The position numbers and the translations under genes are program-made. The notes beneath the pieces are model-generated. The model was not told where the DNA came from. It ran no database searches and worked only from the letters and a program-made list of their open reading frames with translations. A stretch of 64,000 nt of DNA from Actinocorallia sp039871655 (GTDB taxonomy: Bacteria > Actinomycetota > Actinomycetes > Streptosporangiales > Streptosporangiaceae), in the NCBI RefSeq assembly GCF_039871655.1, contig NZ_JBDPLZ010000003.1, positions 186,001-250,000 on the forward strand. The letters run 5' to 3'. This document shows, in pieces, positions 31,937 through 40,357 of the stretch (within the stretch, counting starts at the first letter, position 1; each line of letters starts with the position of its first letter).

Positions 31937-32407
31937 ATGAGGCCATCCCGGAGTGCTCTGTTCCCGCTTTCGCTGCTCCTTGCGACGGCCTGCGCGAGTC
32001 CGGACGTCCTGCCGAACGTGCCCCGAACCCCCGCCCCCGAAGGACTCTCCGCGTCGAGGGTGTCTTCGGTGCCGGGCGCACGCCTGAGAACCGTCCGGCC
32101 GGGAAAACCGTTCACCCTCGCGCCGGGCTGGACCGTGCGGCTGCGTGGCGGCCCGTCCCTCACCTTCGTGGCCGTCGAGAGCGACAGCAGATGCCCGGTG
32201 GACGTCCAGTGCGTCTGGCCGGGAGACGCGGTCGTGACCGTGTCCACCGGACGGAGCACCTTCAGGCTGCACACGATGCGCAGGACCTCCGTCCACCTGA
32301 CCGCCCGTCTCTCCCTGTCCCTGCTGGCCCTGAGCCCCGACCGGCGCGACGACCTCCCGATCCGCCAGGACCGCTATCGCGCGAGGCTCCGGGTGGACCG
32401 AGAATGA
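31937..32407 (+). CDS. putative secreted lipoprotein
   Basis: This 156-residue protein begins with a positively charged N terminus and a hydrophobic stretch ending ATAC near residue 19, a fair lipobox. The mature part is a beta-rich domain with DSRCPVDVQCVWPGDA near residues 82-97, a two-cysteine pattern found in many secreted actinobacterial lipoproteins. No catalytic residues are seen. It is separated by 71 bp from the divergent nitroreductase gene and by 57 bp from the convergent MBL gene. Confidence 0.75.
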   Translation: MRPSRSALFPLSLLLATACASPDVLPNVPRTPAPEGLSASRVSSVPGARLRTVRPGKPFTLAPGWTVRLRGGPSLTFVAVESDSRCPVDVQCVWPGDAVVTVSTGRSTFRLHTMRRTSVHLTARLSLSLLALSPDRRDDLPIRQDRYRARLRVDRE

Positions 32408-32464
32408 CCCGGGTCGGGGTGTCGGGGCAGAGCATTCCGGCAGCCTGCTCCCCTACAGCGGTTC

Positions 32465-33085
32465 TCAGTGGCCGCGGGCGATCCATTCCTCCAGATGGGG
32501 AGCCTCTTCCCCGATCGTGGTCGAGGGGCCGTGGCCGGTGCGCACCTTGGTCTCGCCCGGCAGGGTCAGCAGCCGGCTCCGGATCGACTCGATGATGGTG
32601 GGGAAGTCGGAGAACGACCGCCCGGTGGCCCCGGGGCCGCCCTGGAAGAGGGTGTCCCCGCTGAAGAGCGTGCTCAGCTCCGGCGCGTACAGGCAGACGC
32701 CGCCGGGCGAGTGGCCGGGGGTGTGCAGGACGGCCAGTTCGATCCCGCCGACTTCCAGGTCCATCCCGTCGGACAGCGTCATGTTCGGCAGCCGGTCGGG
32801 GTGCGTCATCTCCCACAGCGGCAGGTCGTCCGGATGCAGCATGACCGGAGCGTCGAGCATGGCGGACAGCGCGGGCGCGGCGTCGATGTGGTCGTTGTGG
32901 CCGTGGGTGCACACGATCGCCTTGAGACGCCGGCCGCGCAGGGCCTCGGCGATGGCCATGGCGTCGTGGGCGGCGTCGATGACGATCGCCTCGTCCTCGT
33001 CGCCGACGATCCAGACGTTGTTGTCGACGTGCCAGGTGCCGCCGTCCAGCGAGAAGGTCCCGGAGGTGATGAGCTTCTCGATCAC
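32465..33085 (-). CDS. metallo-beta-lactamase-fold hydrolase beside MscR
   Basis: This 206-residue MBL-fold hydrolase has the zinc motif THGHNDHID near residues 60-68, LHTPGHSPGG near 120 and GDTLFQGG near 143. In many actinobacteria this gene follows mscR and is thought to hydrolyse S-formylmycothiol or a related thioester. It overlaps MscR by 4 bp (GTGA), which supports coupling. The start GTG is inferred from that overlap. Confidence 0.9.
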   Translation of the reverse strand: MIEKLITSGTFSLDGGTWHVDNNVWIVGDEDEAIVIDAAHDAMAIAEALRGRRLKAIVCTHGHNDHIDAAPALSAMLDAPVMLHPDDLPLWEMTHPDRLPNMTLSDGMDLEVGGIELAVLHTPGHSPGGVCLYAPELSTLFSGDTLFQGGPGATGRSFSDFPTIIESIRSRLLTLPGETKVRTGHGPSTTIGEEAPHLEEWIARGH

Positions 33086-34167
33086 AGGACCACCACCGAT
33101 CGCAGGACGTCGCCGCGGTGCATGCGTTCGAAGGCCGCCTCGATCTCGTCCAGGGAGATGGTCTCGGTGACGAAGGCGTCCAGCGCCAGCCGGCCCTGGA
33201 GGTACAGGTCGATGAGCATGGGGAAGTCCCGGGAGGGCAGGCAGTCGCCGTACCAGGAGGACTTCAGCGCCCCGCCCCGGCCGAAGAAGTCCAGCAGGGG
33301 CATCTCCAGCCTCATCTCCGGGGTCGGCACCCCGACCAGCACCACGGTCCCGGCCAGGTCACGGGCGTAGAAGGCCTGCTCGTAGGTCTCGGGGCGGCCG
33401 ACGGCCTCGATGACGACGTCCGCGCCGTTGCCCTCGGTGAGCTCCCGGATCGCCTCGACCGGGTCGGTCTTCGTGGACTCGACGGTGTGGGTGGCGCCCA
33501 GTTCCAGGGCCTTGTCGAGCTTGCGCGGGTCGATGTCCACCGCGATGATCTTCCTGGCCCCGGCCAGCCGGGAACCCATGACGGCGGCCATGCCGACCCC
33601 GCCGCAGCCGATCACCGCGACGGAGTCCCCGCGGCCCACCTGCCCGGTGTTGATCGCGGCGCCGATGCCCGCCATGACGCCGCAGCCCAGCAGACCGGCC
33701 ACCTCCGGCTTGGCGGCCGGGTCGACCTTGGTGCACTGCCCGGCCGCCACCAGCGTCTTGTCGGCGAACGCGCCGATACCCAGAGCGGGGGAGAGTTCCG
33801 TGCCGTCTTCCAGGGTCATCTTCTGCTTCGCGTTGTGGGTGTTGAAGCAGTACCAGGGACGGCCGCGCAGGCAGGCCCGGCACTGCCCGCACACCGCCCG
33901 CCAGTTGAGGATGACGAAGTCCCCGGCTGCGACCTCGGTGACGCCCTCGCCCACGGACTCCACGACCCCGGCGGCCTCATGACCCAGCAGGAACGGGAAG
34001 TCATCGGTGATACCGCCCTGCTTGTAGTGCAGATCGGTGTGACACACCCCGCACGCCTGGACCTGCACCACCGCCTCGCCCGGCCCCGGATCCGGCACGA
34101 TCACCGTCTCCACCCGCACAGGCTCACCCCTACCCGGCGCGACGACCCCGCGTACCTGTTGTGGCAT
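33082..34167 (-). CDS. mscR: S-(hydroxymethyl)mycothiol dehydrogenase
   Basis: This 361-residue zinc ADH is the mycothiol-dependent formaldehyde dehydrogenase. It begins PQQVRGVVAPGRGEPV and contains GVCHTDLHYKQGGI near residues 40-53 (catalytic zinc), GHEAAGVVESVG near 63, structural cysteines CGQCRACLRGRPWYC near 93-107 and GCGGVGMAAVMG near 193. NTHNAKQKMTLEDGTELSPALGIG is characteristic. It oxidises the formaldehyde-mycothiol adduct to S-formylmycothiol with NAD. It is diagnostic of a mycothiol-making actinomycete. Confidence 0.95.
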   Translation of the reverse strand: MPQQVRGVVAPGRGEPVRVETVIVPDPGPGEAVVQVQACGVCHTDLHYKQGGITDDFPFLLGHEAAGVVESVGEGVTEVAAGDFVILNWRAVCGQCRACLRGRPWYCFNTHNAKQKMTLEDGTELSPALGIGAFADKTLVAAGQCTKVDPAAKPEVAGLLGCGVMAGIGAAINTGQVGRGDSVAVIGCGGVGMAAVMGSRLAGARKIIAVDIDPRKLDKALELGATHTVESTKTDPVEAIRELTEGNGADVVIEAVGRPETYEQAFYARDLAGTVVLVGVPTPEMRLEMPLLDFFGRGGALKSSWYGDCLPSRDFPMLIDLYLQGRLALDAFVTETISLDEIEAAFERMHRGDVLRSVVVL

Positions 34168-34352
34168 GTGCTCTCGCCTCCTTCTCCCTCCCCTCTTCCC
34201 CGCGATCCGTCCGGCCTACCGTTCCTCGACACCGTCCAAGAGTGATCCTGTGATCGGTGCGCCTGCCCCGAACGGTCCCGGACAGGTCTGGTCCCCTGCT
34301 TTCACGCACCCGGCGGGAGCACGGATCGCGTCCGTCGCCCGGAAGGCCTTTC

Positions 34353-34988
34353 TCACCGGTCCGGGCCGGTGCCGACGATGTCATCGCCGAAGGCGGCGGC
34401 GAGCGCCTTCGCGATCACCTCGGGCAGCTCGGTCCGTCCGTCGTCCTCGGCCCAGCGCACCAGTGCCGTGTGCAGGGCGGCCAGGCAGGCGCTGGCCGCC
34501 GCTCGGGCGCGGAATGCGTCCTCGGGGTCGGTGGCGTCGTCCCCGAGGGCGTCGACGATCGCCTGCTGAAGGGCGTAGTGGTTGTCCAGGTGCTTGGCCC
34601 GCAAGGCCGGCGTCGAGATCATGAGCCGGAGGCGGGCGAGCAGGAACCGCCGGTTCGCCGTCAGGTCGTCTGCGTGGCCACCGCCGGTCAGCGCCGCGGC
34701 CGAGTCGATGAGCGCGATGCCGATGCGGCGGACCAGGGGATGCACGGCGGACGACGCGGCGATCCGCTCGGCGACGAGCCTGCCGTTCTGGTCGAAGAGC
34801 ACGAGGTCTTCCTTGGTGGGGAAGTGCCGGTAGACGGTCATGGGGGAGACGCCCGCGGCTTCGGCGACGTCGGTGACGGTCGTGGCGTCGTATCCGCGCT
34901 CGGTGAACAGCCGTAGCGCGTGCGCTTGGATCATGCGCTGCGTTTCGGCTCGCCGTTGTGCTCGCAGCGTCGAGTTCTGGTCGGGCAT
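34353..34988 (-). CDS. TetR family regulator
   Basis: This 211-residue TetR regulator has the helix-turn-helix residues RLFTERGYDATTVTDVAEAA and VSPMTVYRHFPTKEDLV at about 29-68, and a ligand domain ending FGDDIVGTGPDR. ATG at 34988 precedes MPDQNSTLRAQRRAETQR; a longer reading upstream is rejected because it crosses the operators. It diverges from an SDR gene, with two exact 17-bp dyads in between. It very likely represses both. Confidence 0.9.
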   Translation of the reverse strand: MPDQNSTLRAQRRAETQRMIQAHALRLFTERGYDATTVTDVAEAAGVSPMTVYRHFPTKEDLVLFDQNGRLVAERIAASSAVHPLVRRIGIALIDSAAALTGGGHADDLTANRRFLLARLRLMISTPALRAKHLDNHYALQQAIVDALGDDATDPEDAFRARAAASACLAALHTALVRWAEDDGRTELPEVIAKALAAAFGDDIVGTGPDR

Positions 34989-34997
34989 GTGATAGAC

Positions 34998-35032
34998 ACT
35001 ACCTTGGTGGTAGTCACTACCAAGTTGGTAGT
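34998..35032. promoter_or_regulatory. tandem TetR operators (two 17-bp dyads)
   Basis: ACTACCTTGGTGGTAGT (34998-35014) and ACTACCAAGTTGGTAGT (35016-35032) are both inverted repeats with ACTACC/GGTAGT arms, 18 bp centre to centre. They fill the divergent promoter of the TetR and SDR genes. Confidence 0.85.
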
Positions 35033-35056
35033 AGCTAACGGATTGGAGTGACGGGC

Positions 35057-35821
35057 ATGAGTGATCTGACCGGCAGGACGGCTCTGGTGACCGGAGCCTC
35101 GCGCGGCATCGGGCAGGCGATCGCGACCCGGCTGGCGGAGAAGGGGGCAATGGTCATCGTGCACTTCGGCACGGACGAGGCCGGGGCGGCGGCGACGGTC
35201 GACCAGATCGCACGTAACGGCGGAACCGCGCTCGCCGTCAGGGCGGAGCTGGGCGTGGACGACGACGTCGAGACGCTCTTCGCGGGAGTCGAGGCCGGCC
35301 TGGCCGGGCGGCCGCTCGACATCCTCGTCAACAACGCGGCGGCCGCGCCCGCCGGCCCGCTCGGAGTCACCACGCGGACGGAGTTCGACCACCTCTTCGC
35401 GGTGAACGTGCGAGCGCCGTACTTCATCATCCAGCGGGCGTCGCCGCTGCTCCGCGACGGCGGCCGCATCATCACGATCTCGTCCGTGGCGACCCGGATG
35501 GCCAACCCGGCCCAGACGTCCTTCGCCATGACCAAGGGCGCGGTCGAGACGATGAGCATGACCTTGGCCAACGAGCTCGGAGTCCGAGGGATCACGGTGA
35601 ACGCGGTTGCTCCCGGCGCCACCCGGACGGCGACCAACGGATCGGCCTTCGAAGCGCCGGGCCTGGCCGAACTCATCGCTGGAACGACGGCACTCGATCG
35701 CCTGGGCGGGCCCGACGACATCGCCGACGTAGTCGCCTTCCTCGCCTCCGACACCGCGCGCTGGATCACCGGCCAGGTCATCGACGCGAGTGGAGGCCTG
35801 TTCCTCGGACCACGCGCCTGA
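35057..35821 (+). CDS. SDR family protein with Phe at the catalytic Tyr
   Basis: This 254-residue protein has the SDR Rossmann motif TGASRGIG near residues 11-18, NNAA near 91, and a catalytic-region serine (ISSVATRM) near 140. The active-site tetrad normally YxxxK reads FAMTK near residues 155-159, so the catalytic Tyr is Phe. The Lys is present. Activity as a normal oxidoreductase is doubtful; it may be a pseudo-SDR or use another acid. The ATG at 35057 is preferred over GTG 35048 for ribosome-binding spacing. It is controlled by the TetR operators. Confidence 0.88.
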   Translation: MSDLTGRTALVTGASRGIGQAIATRLAEKGAMVIVHFGTDEAGAAATVDQIARNGGTALAVRAELGVDDDVETLFAGVEAGLAGRPLDILVNNAAAAPAGPLGVTTRTEFDHLFAVNVRAPYFIIQRASPLLRDGGRIITISSVATRMANPAQTSFAMTKGAVETMSMTLANELGVRGITVNAVAPGATRTATNGSAFEAPGLAELIAGTTALDRLGGPDDIADVVAFLASDTARWITGQVIDASGGLFLGPRA

Positions 35822-35840
35822 ACGCCTCTATGCTGGCCCC

Positions 35841-36410
35841 GTGGAACTGGAGGAGATCATCGCGATGCGGGTGCGGGAGTACCGCAACGCCAAGAAGATC
35901 TCCCTGGCCGAGCTGGCGCGCAGGACCGGGATGTCCAAGGCGATGCTCTCCAAGATCGAGAACGCGCAGACGTCGTGCAGTCTCTCCACCCTGGGCAAAC
36001 TGGCCGAGGCGCTGAACGTGCCGGTGACGGCGCTCTTCCGCGGTGTGGACGCCGAACGCGAGGCGGTGTTCGTCCCGGCCGGACACGGGGCGCGGATCTC
36101 CCGGCGGGGCAGCGACGTCGGCCACCTCTACCAGCTGCTCGGCTCGCTGCGCGGCGAGCACAAGCGCATCGAGCCGCTGCTGGTGACGCTCACCGAGGCC
36201 AGCGAGGTGTTCCCGCTCTTCCAGCACTCGGGCACCGAGTTCCTCTACATGCTCGAAGGCGTCATGGTCTACGGCCACGGCGACGCCCGCTACGAGATGA
36301 GGCCGGGGGACTCCCTCCAGTTCGACGGGGAGGGGCCCCACGGCCCGGTCGAGCTCGTGGAGCTCCCCATCGTCTTCCTGTCCGTCACCGCCTACGGCTC
36401 GGTCGGCTGA
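35841..36410 (+). CDS. XRE-cupin transcription regulator
   Basis: This 189-residue regulator has an N-terminal XRE helix-turn-helix (LAELARRTGMSKAMLSKIENAQ near residues 20-41) and a C-terminal cupin_2 domain (QHSGTEFLYMLEGVMVYGHGDARYEMRPGDSLQF in part, about 129-162) that probably binds a small metabolite. It starts at GTG. It is convergent with the FAD-oxidoreductase gene of the amine module and separated by only six bases. XRE-cupin regulators often control amine and amino-acid catabolism; the TTCACWGTGAA repeats before GlnT are a possible target. Confidence 0.9.
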   Translation: MELEEIIAMRVREYRNAKKISLAELARRTGMSKAMLSKIENAQTSCSLSTLGKLAEALNVPVTALFRGVDAEREAVFVPAGHGARISRRGSDVGHLYQLLGSLRGEHKRIEPLLVTLTEASEVFPLFQHSGTEFLYMLEGVMVYGHGDARYEMRPGDSLQFDGEGPHGPVELVELPIVFLSVTAYGSVG

Positions 36411-36416
36411 GTCCGG

Positions 36417-37595
36417 TCAGCGCATCTCGCCCGCGCCGACGTAGGGGTTGGAGCTGGTCAGGGGTTCTCCTTCGGCGAAGCGTTCGAAGCGGAAGTCCCG
36501 GGCGGGGACGAGGGGATCGCCGCTGTCGCCGTCGAGGACCAGGTCGGCGACGAGTTCCCCCACGGCGGGGGAGATCTTGAAGCCGTGCCCGGAGAAGCCC
36601 GCGGCCACGACGAGGCCGTCCACCGGCAGGGGGGCGATGATCGGGTTGAAGTCCGGGGTGACGTCGTAGCAGCCGGCGTAGTCGCCGACGAAGCCCGCGT
36701 TCTCCAGGCCGGGGAAGCGGTGGGCGAGGCGGGCGGCGGTGCGGTCGACGAAGGACGCCTCGGCGCGGTTGCCGTAGGAGTCGGGGTCGGCCCACTCCGG
36801 TTCGGACAGGTCGCTGTTGCCGAACAGGAGCCTGCCGCCCGTTTCGGCCCGGACGTACTGGAGCGAGACCAGGTCGGAGAAGACGGGGACGCCGCCGAGG
36901 TCCGTGCCGGGGTCGATGAGCATGATCTGCTCGCGCATCGCGCGGATCGGCAGGTCGATCCCGAGCGGGGCGGCCAGGGCGACCGACCACGGTCCGGCGG
37001 CCAGGACGACCGTCCCGGCGGACAGCTCCGTGCCGTCGGCCAGGCGCACTCCGGTGACCTTGCCGCCGTCGGCCGTCAGAGCCGCGACGGGCGTGCCCTG
37101 GCGGATGGCGGCTCCGTCGCGGCGCGCTGCCGCCGCGAACGCCTGGGCCGTCTGGTAGGCGTCGCCATGGCCGCCGCGCGGCTCATAGCCGAAGGCCGCG
37201 AAGTCGTCCAGGTACGCCGACGGCCACAGCTCGGCGACCTCGTCACGGCTGATCTCAAAGGACTCGATGCCCAGGCTCCGGTGCATCTGGAGGTTGGCGC
37301 GCAGCGCCGCGACGTTCTGCCCGCCCACGCCGACGACGTAGCCGCTCTGGCGGAAGCCGATGTCCACGCCCAGGATGTCCTCGGCGTTCTCGAACAGGGC
37401 GGTGCCCTTCCACGCCATCGCGGCCAGGGACGGCACGCCGTAGTGGCAGCGGACGATGCCGCTGGACTTGCCGGTGCCTCCCGAGCCGACGGTGTCGCGT
37501 TCCAGCACTGTCACCGAGACGCCCCGGGAGGCCAGGGAACGGGCGGCGGCCGTGCCCTCCAAGCCGCCGCCGACGATGATGACGTCCGGGTTCAT
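36417..37595 (-). CDS. DadA/sarcosine-oxidase-like FAD oxidoreductase
   Basis: This 392-residue amine oxidase family protein has the N-terminal FAD dinucleotide motif VIIVGGGLEGTAAARSLA (GGGLEG), residues 5-22, and the DAO-type C-terminal GYDVTP-like segment GCYDVTPDFNPIIAPLP near 319-335 and AAGFSGHGFKISPAVGELVADL near 342-363. It resembles monomeric sarcosine oxidase or D-amino-acid dehydrogenase. In this cluster it may oxidise an N-methylated amino acid, such as N-methylglutamate, releasing formaldehyde; this is inferred from context. Its start overlaps the MgsC-type gene by 4 bp. Confidence 0.88.
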   Translation of the reverse strand: MNPDVIIVGGGLEGTAAARSLASRGVSVTVLERDTVGSGGTGKSSGIVRCHYGVPSLAAMAWKGTALFENAEDILGVDIGFRQSGYVVGVGGQNVAALRANLQMHRSLGIESFEISRDEVAELWPSAYLDDFAAFGYEPRGGHGDAYQTAQAFAAAARRDGAAIRQGTPVAALTADGGKVTGVRLADGTELSAGTVVLAAGPWSVALAAPLGIDLPIRAMREQIMLIDPGTDLGGVPVFSDLVSLQYVRAETGGRLLFGNSDLSEPEWADPDSYGNRAEASFVDRTAARLAHRFPGLENAGFVGDYAGCYDVTPDFNPIIAPLPVDGLVVAAGFSGHGFKISPAVGELVADLVLDGDSGDPLVPARDFRFERFAEGEPLTSSNPYVGAGEMR

Positions 37596-38908
37596 ACCGG
37601 CTGCCCCGGGATCCAGGACGTCCCGGCGAGCGGGACGCGGGCCATGGCGGCGGCCTCGACGGTGAGGGCCACCAGGTCCTCCGGCTCGAGGCGGTGCACG
37701 TCGGACTTGCCGCAGGCACGGGCCAGCATCGTGGTCTCCATGGCCAGCGACCGCAGGTAGTTCGCCACGCGCGTCGCGCCGAGCCCGGGGTCCAGGCGCC
37801 GGGAGAGCAGGTCGTCCTGGGTGGCGATGCCGACGGGGCAGGCGCCGGTGTGGCAGGCCGAGCAGTCGCCGGGGGCCACGCCGAGCCTGCGGTAGTCGGC
37901 GGTGACGTCGACCTTCGCGCCCGTCTCGTCCGGGTGGCCGCTGTCGTTGCAGCCGAGCGCGATGAGCGCGCCCACCCCGATCGAGACGGCGTCGGCGCCC
38001 AGGGCCAGGGCCTTGGCGACGTCCGCGCCGCTGCGGATGCCGCCGGAGACGATGAGCTGGACGTCCGCGCCGACCTCGGCGATCGCGTCGGCCGCCAGCC
38101 GGACGGCCGCCAGCGTGGGGATGCCGGTGTGCTCGATGAAGGCGTCCTGGGTGGCGGCGGTGCCGCCCTGCATGCCGTCGACGACCACGACGTCGGCTCC
38201 GGCGGCGATCGCGAGCTTCACGTCGTGCTCGGTGCGGGTCGCGCCGACCTTCACGTAGACGGGGATGCGCCAGTCGGTGGCCTCACGCAGTTCGAGGATC
38301 TTGATGGCGAGGTCATCGGGGCCGGTCCAGTCGGGGTGGCGGCTGGCCGAGCGCTGGTCGATGCCCTCCGGGAGGGTGCGCATCCGGGCCACGCGGGGGC
38401 CGACCTTCTGGCCGAGCAGCATGCCGCCGCCGCCCGGCTTGGCGCCCTGGCCGAGCACGACCTCCACGGCGTCCGCCTGGCGCAGGTCGTCGGGATCGAA
38501 GCCGTAGCGGGACGGAAGGCACTGGTAGACGAGGGTCTTGGACGAGGCCCGCTCCTCGGGCGTCATCCCGCCGTCGCCGGTCGTCGTGGACGTGCCGACC
38601 TCGCTCGCGGCCCGGCCGAGCGCGTCCTTGGCGGCGGCCGACAGGGCGCCGAACGACATGCCCGCGATGGTGATCGGGATGTCCAGCACGACCGGCTCGC
38701 TCGCGTTGCGGGCGCCCAGGACGGTCCTGGTCTCGCAGCGCTCCCGGTAGCCCTCCAGCGGGTAGCGGGAGGCGCTCGCGGTGAGCAGCAGCAGGTCGTC
38801 GAAGCTGGGCACGGCCCGCCGGGCGCCCAGGCCGCGGATCGCGTACCGGCCGAGGGAGGCGCGCTCCTGGATCTCGGCGATGACCGAGGGCGGGAAGGTG
38901 TGGTTCAC
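37592..38908 (-). CDS. mgsC: FMN-binding glutamate-synthase domain (MgsC/GlxD-type)
   Basis: This 438-residue protein is the FMN-binding (GltS large-chain) domain: PITIAGMSFGALSAAAKDALG near residues 77-97, TTTGDGGMTPEER, QGAKPGGGGMLLGQKV near 155-170, and the [3Fe-4S] cluster motif CSACHTGACPVGIATQDD near 354-371. Like N-methylglutamate synthase subunit C, it transfers the glutamine-like amide nitrogen product onto 2-oxoglutarate. The three-subunit set next to GlnT supports this reading; it might instead act in an unknown amination. Confidence 0.82.
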   Translation of the reverse strand: MNHTFPPSVIAEIQERASLGRYAIRGLGARRAVPSFDDLLLLTASASRYPLEGYRERCETRTVLGARNASEPVVLDIPITIAGMSFGALSAAAKDALGRAASEVGTSTTTGDGGMTPEERASSKTLVYQCLPSRYGFDPDDLRQADAVEVVLGQGAKPGGGGMLLGQKVGPRVARMRTLPEGIDQRSASRHPDWTGPDDLAIKILELREATDWRIPVYVKVGATRTEHDVKLAIAAGADVVVVDGMQGGTAATQDAFIEHTGIPTLAAVRLAADAIAEVGADVQLIVSGGIRSGADVAKALALGADAVSIGVGALIALGCNDSGHPDETGAKVDVTADYRRLGVAPGDCSACHTGACPVGIATQDDLLSRRLDPGLGATRVANYLRSLAMETTMLARACGKSDVHRLEPEDLVALTVEAAAMARVPLAGTSWIPGQPV

Positions 38909-38924
38909 GGGGTGGCTCCCTGGC

Positions 38925-39599
38925 TCAGTAGGCGTCGTGGTTCTGGGTGTCGAAGTGGTAGAGCGTCCGGGCCGAGGCGACCTTGGTGACGTTCTCCGGG
39001 TCGATGTGGTCGAACCCGCAGGTCTTCACCAGGTCCCGGACGGTCTTCACGTCGGTCTCGGTGAGCTCCTCGATCCGGGCGTCGGTGCCCAGGCTGGCGA
39101 TCCGCCCCGCGACGTAGACGACCGCCTCGTACAGGGAGTCGCCCAGGCCGTCCCCGGCGTCGCCGCCGACGAGGATCGTCCCGGCCTGCGCCATGAAGCC
39201 GCAGTACGCGCCGACACTCCCGCCGACGGCCAGCGTCGCGCCCTTCAGCGAGATCGCGGCCCGCAGCGAGGCGTTGCCGTCCACGACGACGAGCCCGCCG
39301 CGGGCGGTGGCGGCGGCCGACTGGCTGGCGTCGCCCTTGACGTGGACGCGCCCGGACATCAGGTTCTCCCCGACACCCCAGCCGACCGGACCGTTCACGG
39401 TGATGTCGGCCTTCTTGCCCAGGCCGCCGATGTAGTACCCGGCGGGTCCGTCGATCGTCACCTTGACCTCGGCGTCCAGCCCGACGGCGAGGTTGTGCCG
39501 GCCGCGCGGGTCGGCGACGGTCGCCGCCGCCCCGTCCGGCAGGGCGCGCAGCGCCCGGTTGATCTCGCGGACCTCTCCCGTCAGGGTCAGCGCTTCCAC
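38925..39599 (-). CDS. mgsB: GXGXG-motif glutamate-synthase-like subunit (MgsB/GlxC-type)
   Basis: This 224-residue protein is the right-handed beta-helix (GXGXG) domain of glutamate synthase made as a separate subunit: DGPAGYYIGGLGKKADITVNGPVGWGVGENL in part (about residues 49-79), then KGDASQSAAATARGGLVVVDG and VGGSVGAYCGFMAQAG. It starts at GTG, 13 bp inside the preceding gene. With the amidotransferase and the FMN subunit it would complete an N-methylglutamate synthase-like complex. Confidence 0.85.
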   Translation of the reverse strand: MEALTLTGEVREINRALRALPDGAAATVADPRGRHNLAVGLDAEVKVTIDGPAGYYIGGLGKKADITVNGPVGWGVGENLMSGRVHVKGDASQSAAATARGGLVVVDGNASLRAAISLKGATLAVGGSVGAYCGFMAQAGTILVGGDAGDGLGDSLYEAVVYVAGRIASLGTDARIEELTETDVKTVRDLVKTCGFDHIDPENVTKVASARTLYHFDTQNHDAY

Positions 39600-40345
39600 A
39601 GGTGAACCTCCTCGGGGCCGGGCTCGAACACCCGGGCGTTCTCGAATCCGGGCAGGCCGACCAGCGCCCGGTACTCCGAGACCATCGCGACCCACCGGTC
39701 GGTCTCGGCGATGATCGCGGGCTTGCAGGCGACGGCGTCCCGGACGACGGCGAACTCGCTGTCGGTGGTGACCAGCAGCGTGTAGAAGCCGTCGAACACG
39801 TCGCAGACCAGGCGCAGCGCCTTCTCCAAGTCGTCGCCCAGGTCGAGGCGGTGGCCGACGAACCGGGCGGCGACCTCGGAGTCGTTGTCGGTCTCGAAGA
39901 CGACGCCCTCGGCCTCCAGCGCGCGCCGGACCGTGGCGTGGTTGGCGAACGAGCCGTTGTGCACCAGGCACAGGCCGGGCCGTGGCGAGAACGGGTGGCT
40001 GCCCTCGGTGGTGACGGCCGACTCGGTGGCCATCCGGGTGTGCCCGACGGCCTGGTGGCCGCTCATCCCGGCCAGCCCGAACTCCTCGGCCAGCGCCACG
40101 GGGTCGCCGACGCCCTTGAGGACGGTCAGCCCGGTTGCATCCGTCTGGGGGGCGACCCCCAGGCCCCCGGGGGTCGGTCCGGCCGATCCTCGCTCCGCTC
40201 CGATCGTCCGGACCGGGCCGTAGACGCCGACTCCGGCGGAGTCGGGGCCGCGTTCGCGGACCTGGGCGAGCATGCCGGCGAGGAGTTCGCCGAGCCGCCC
40301 GCCGAGCCCGTCGTCCTTCAGGTGCAGGCCGACGATGCCGCACAT
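39587..40345 (-). CDS. mgsA: class II glutamine amidotransferase subunit (MgsA/GlxB-type)
   Basis: This 252-residue Ntn-type amidotransferase begins with the nucleophile Cys (MCGIVG), with QVRERGPDSAGVGVYG near residues 28-43, GHTRMATES near 100 and VHNGSFANH near 126. Between the first strand and the second motif lies an insertion, about residues 45-70 (GAERGSA, GGLGVAPQ), encoded by the repeat at 40147-40210. The repeat keeps the frame. The family normally cleaves an amide and channels ammonia, here probably from a glutamine analogue such as gamma-glutamylmethylamide. It overlaps MgsB by 13 bp. Confidence 0.85.
   Translation of the reverse strand: MCGIVGLHLKDDGLGGRLGELLAGMLAQVRERGPDSAGVGVYGPVRTIGAERGSAGPTPGGLGVAPQTDATGLTVLKGVGDPVALAEEFGLAGMSGHQAVGHTRMATESAVTTEGSHPFSPRPGLCLVHNGSFANHATVRRALEAEGVVFETDNDSEVAARFVGHRLDLGDDLEKALRLVCDVFDGFYTLLVTTDSEFAVVRDAVACKPAIIAETDRWVAMVSEYRALVGLPGFENARVFEPGPEEVHLWKR
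40147..40210. repeat. dispersed repeat copy A, within amidotransferase gene
   Basis: This 64-bp stretch matches 44133-44196 at 57 of 64 positions. Both copies start GGGGGGCGACCCCCAG and end GTCCG with GGCCGATCCTCGCT in the middle. It lies inside the coding region of the amidotransferase and is translated in the same frame and orientation as copy B is in the acyl-CoA dehydrogenase. Confidence 0.8.
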
Positions 40346-40357
40346 GGGGTGCTCCTT

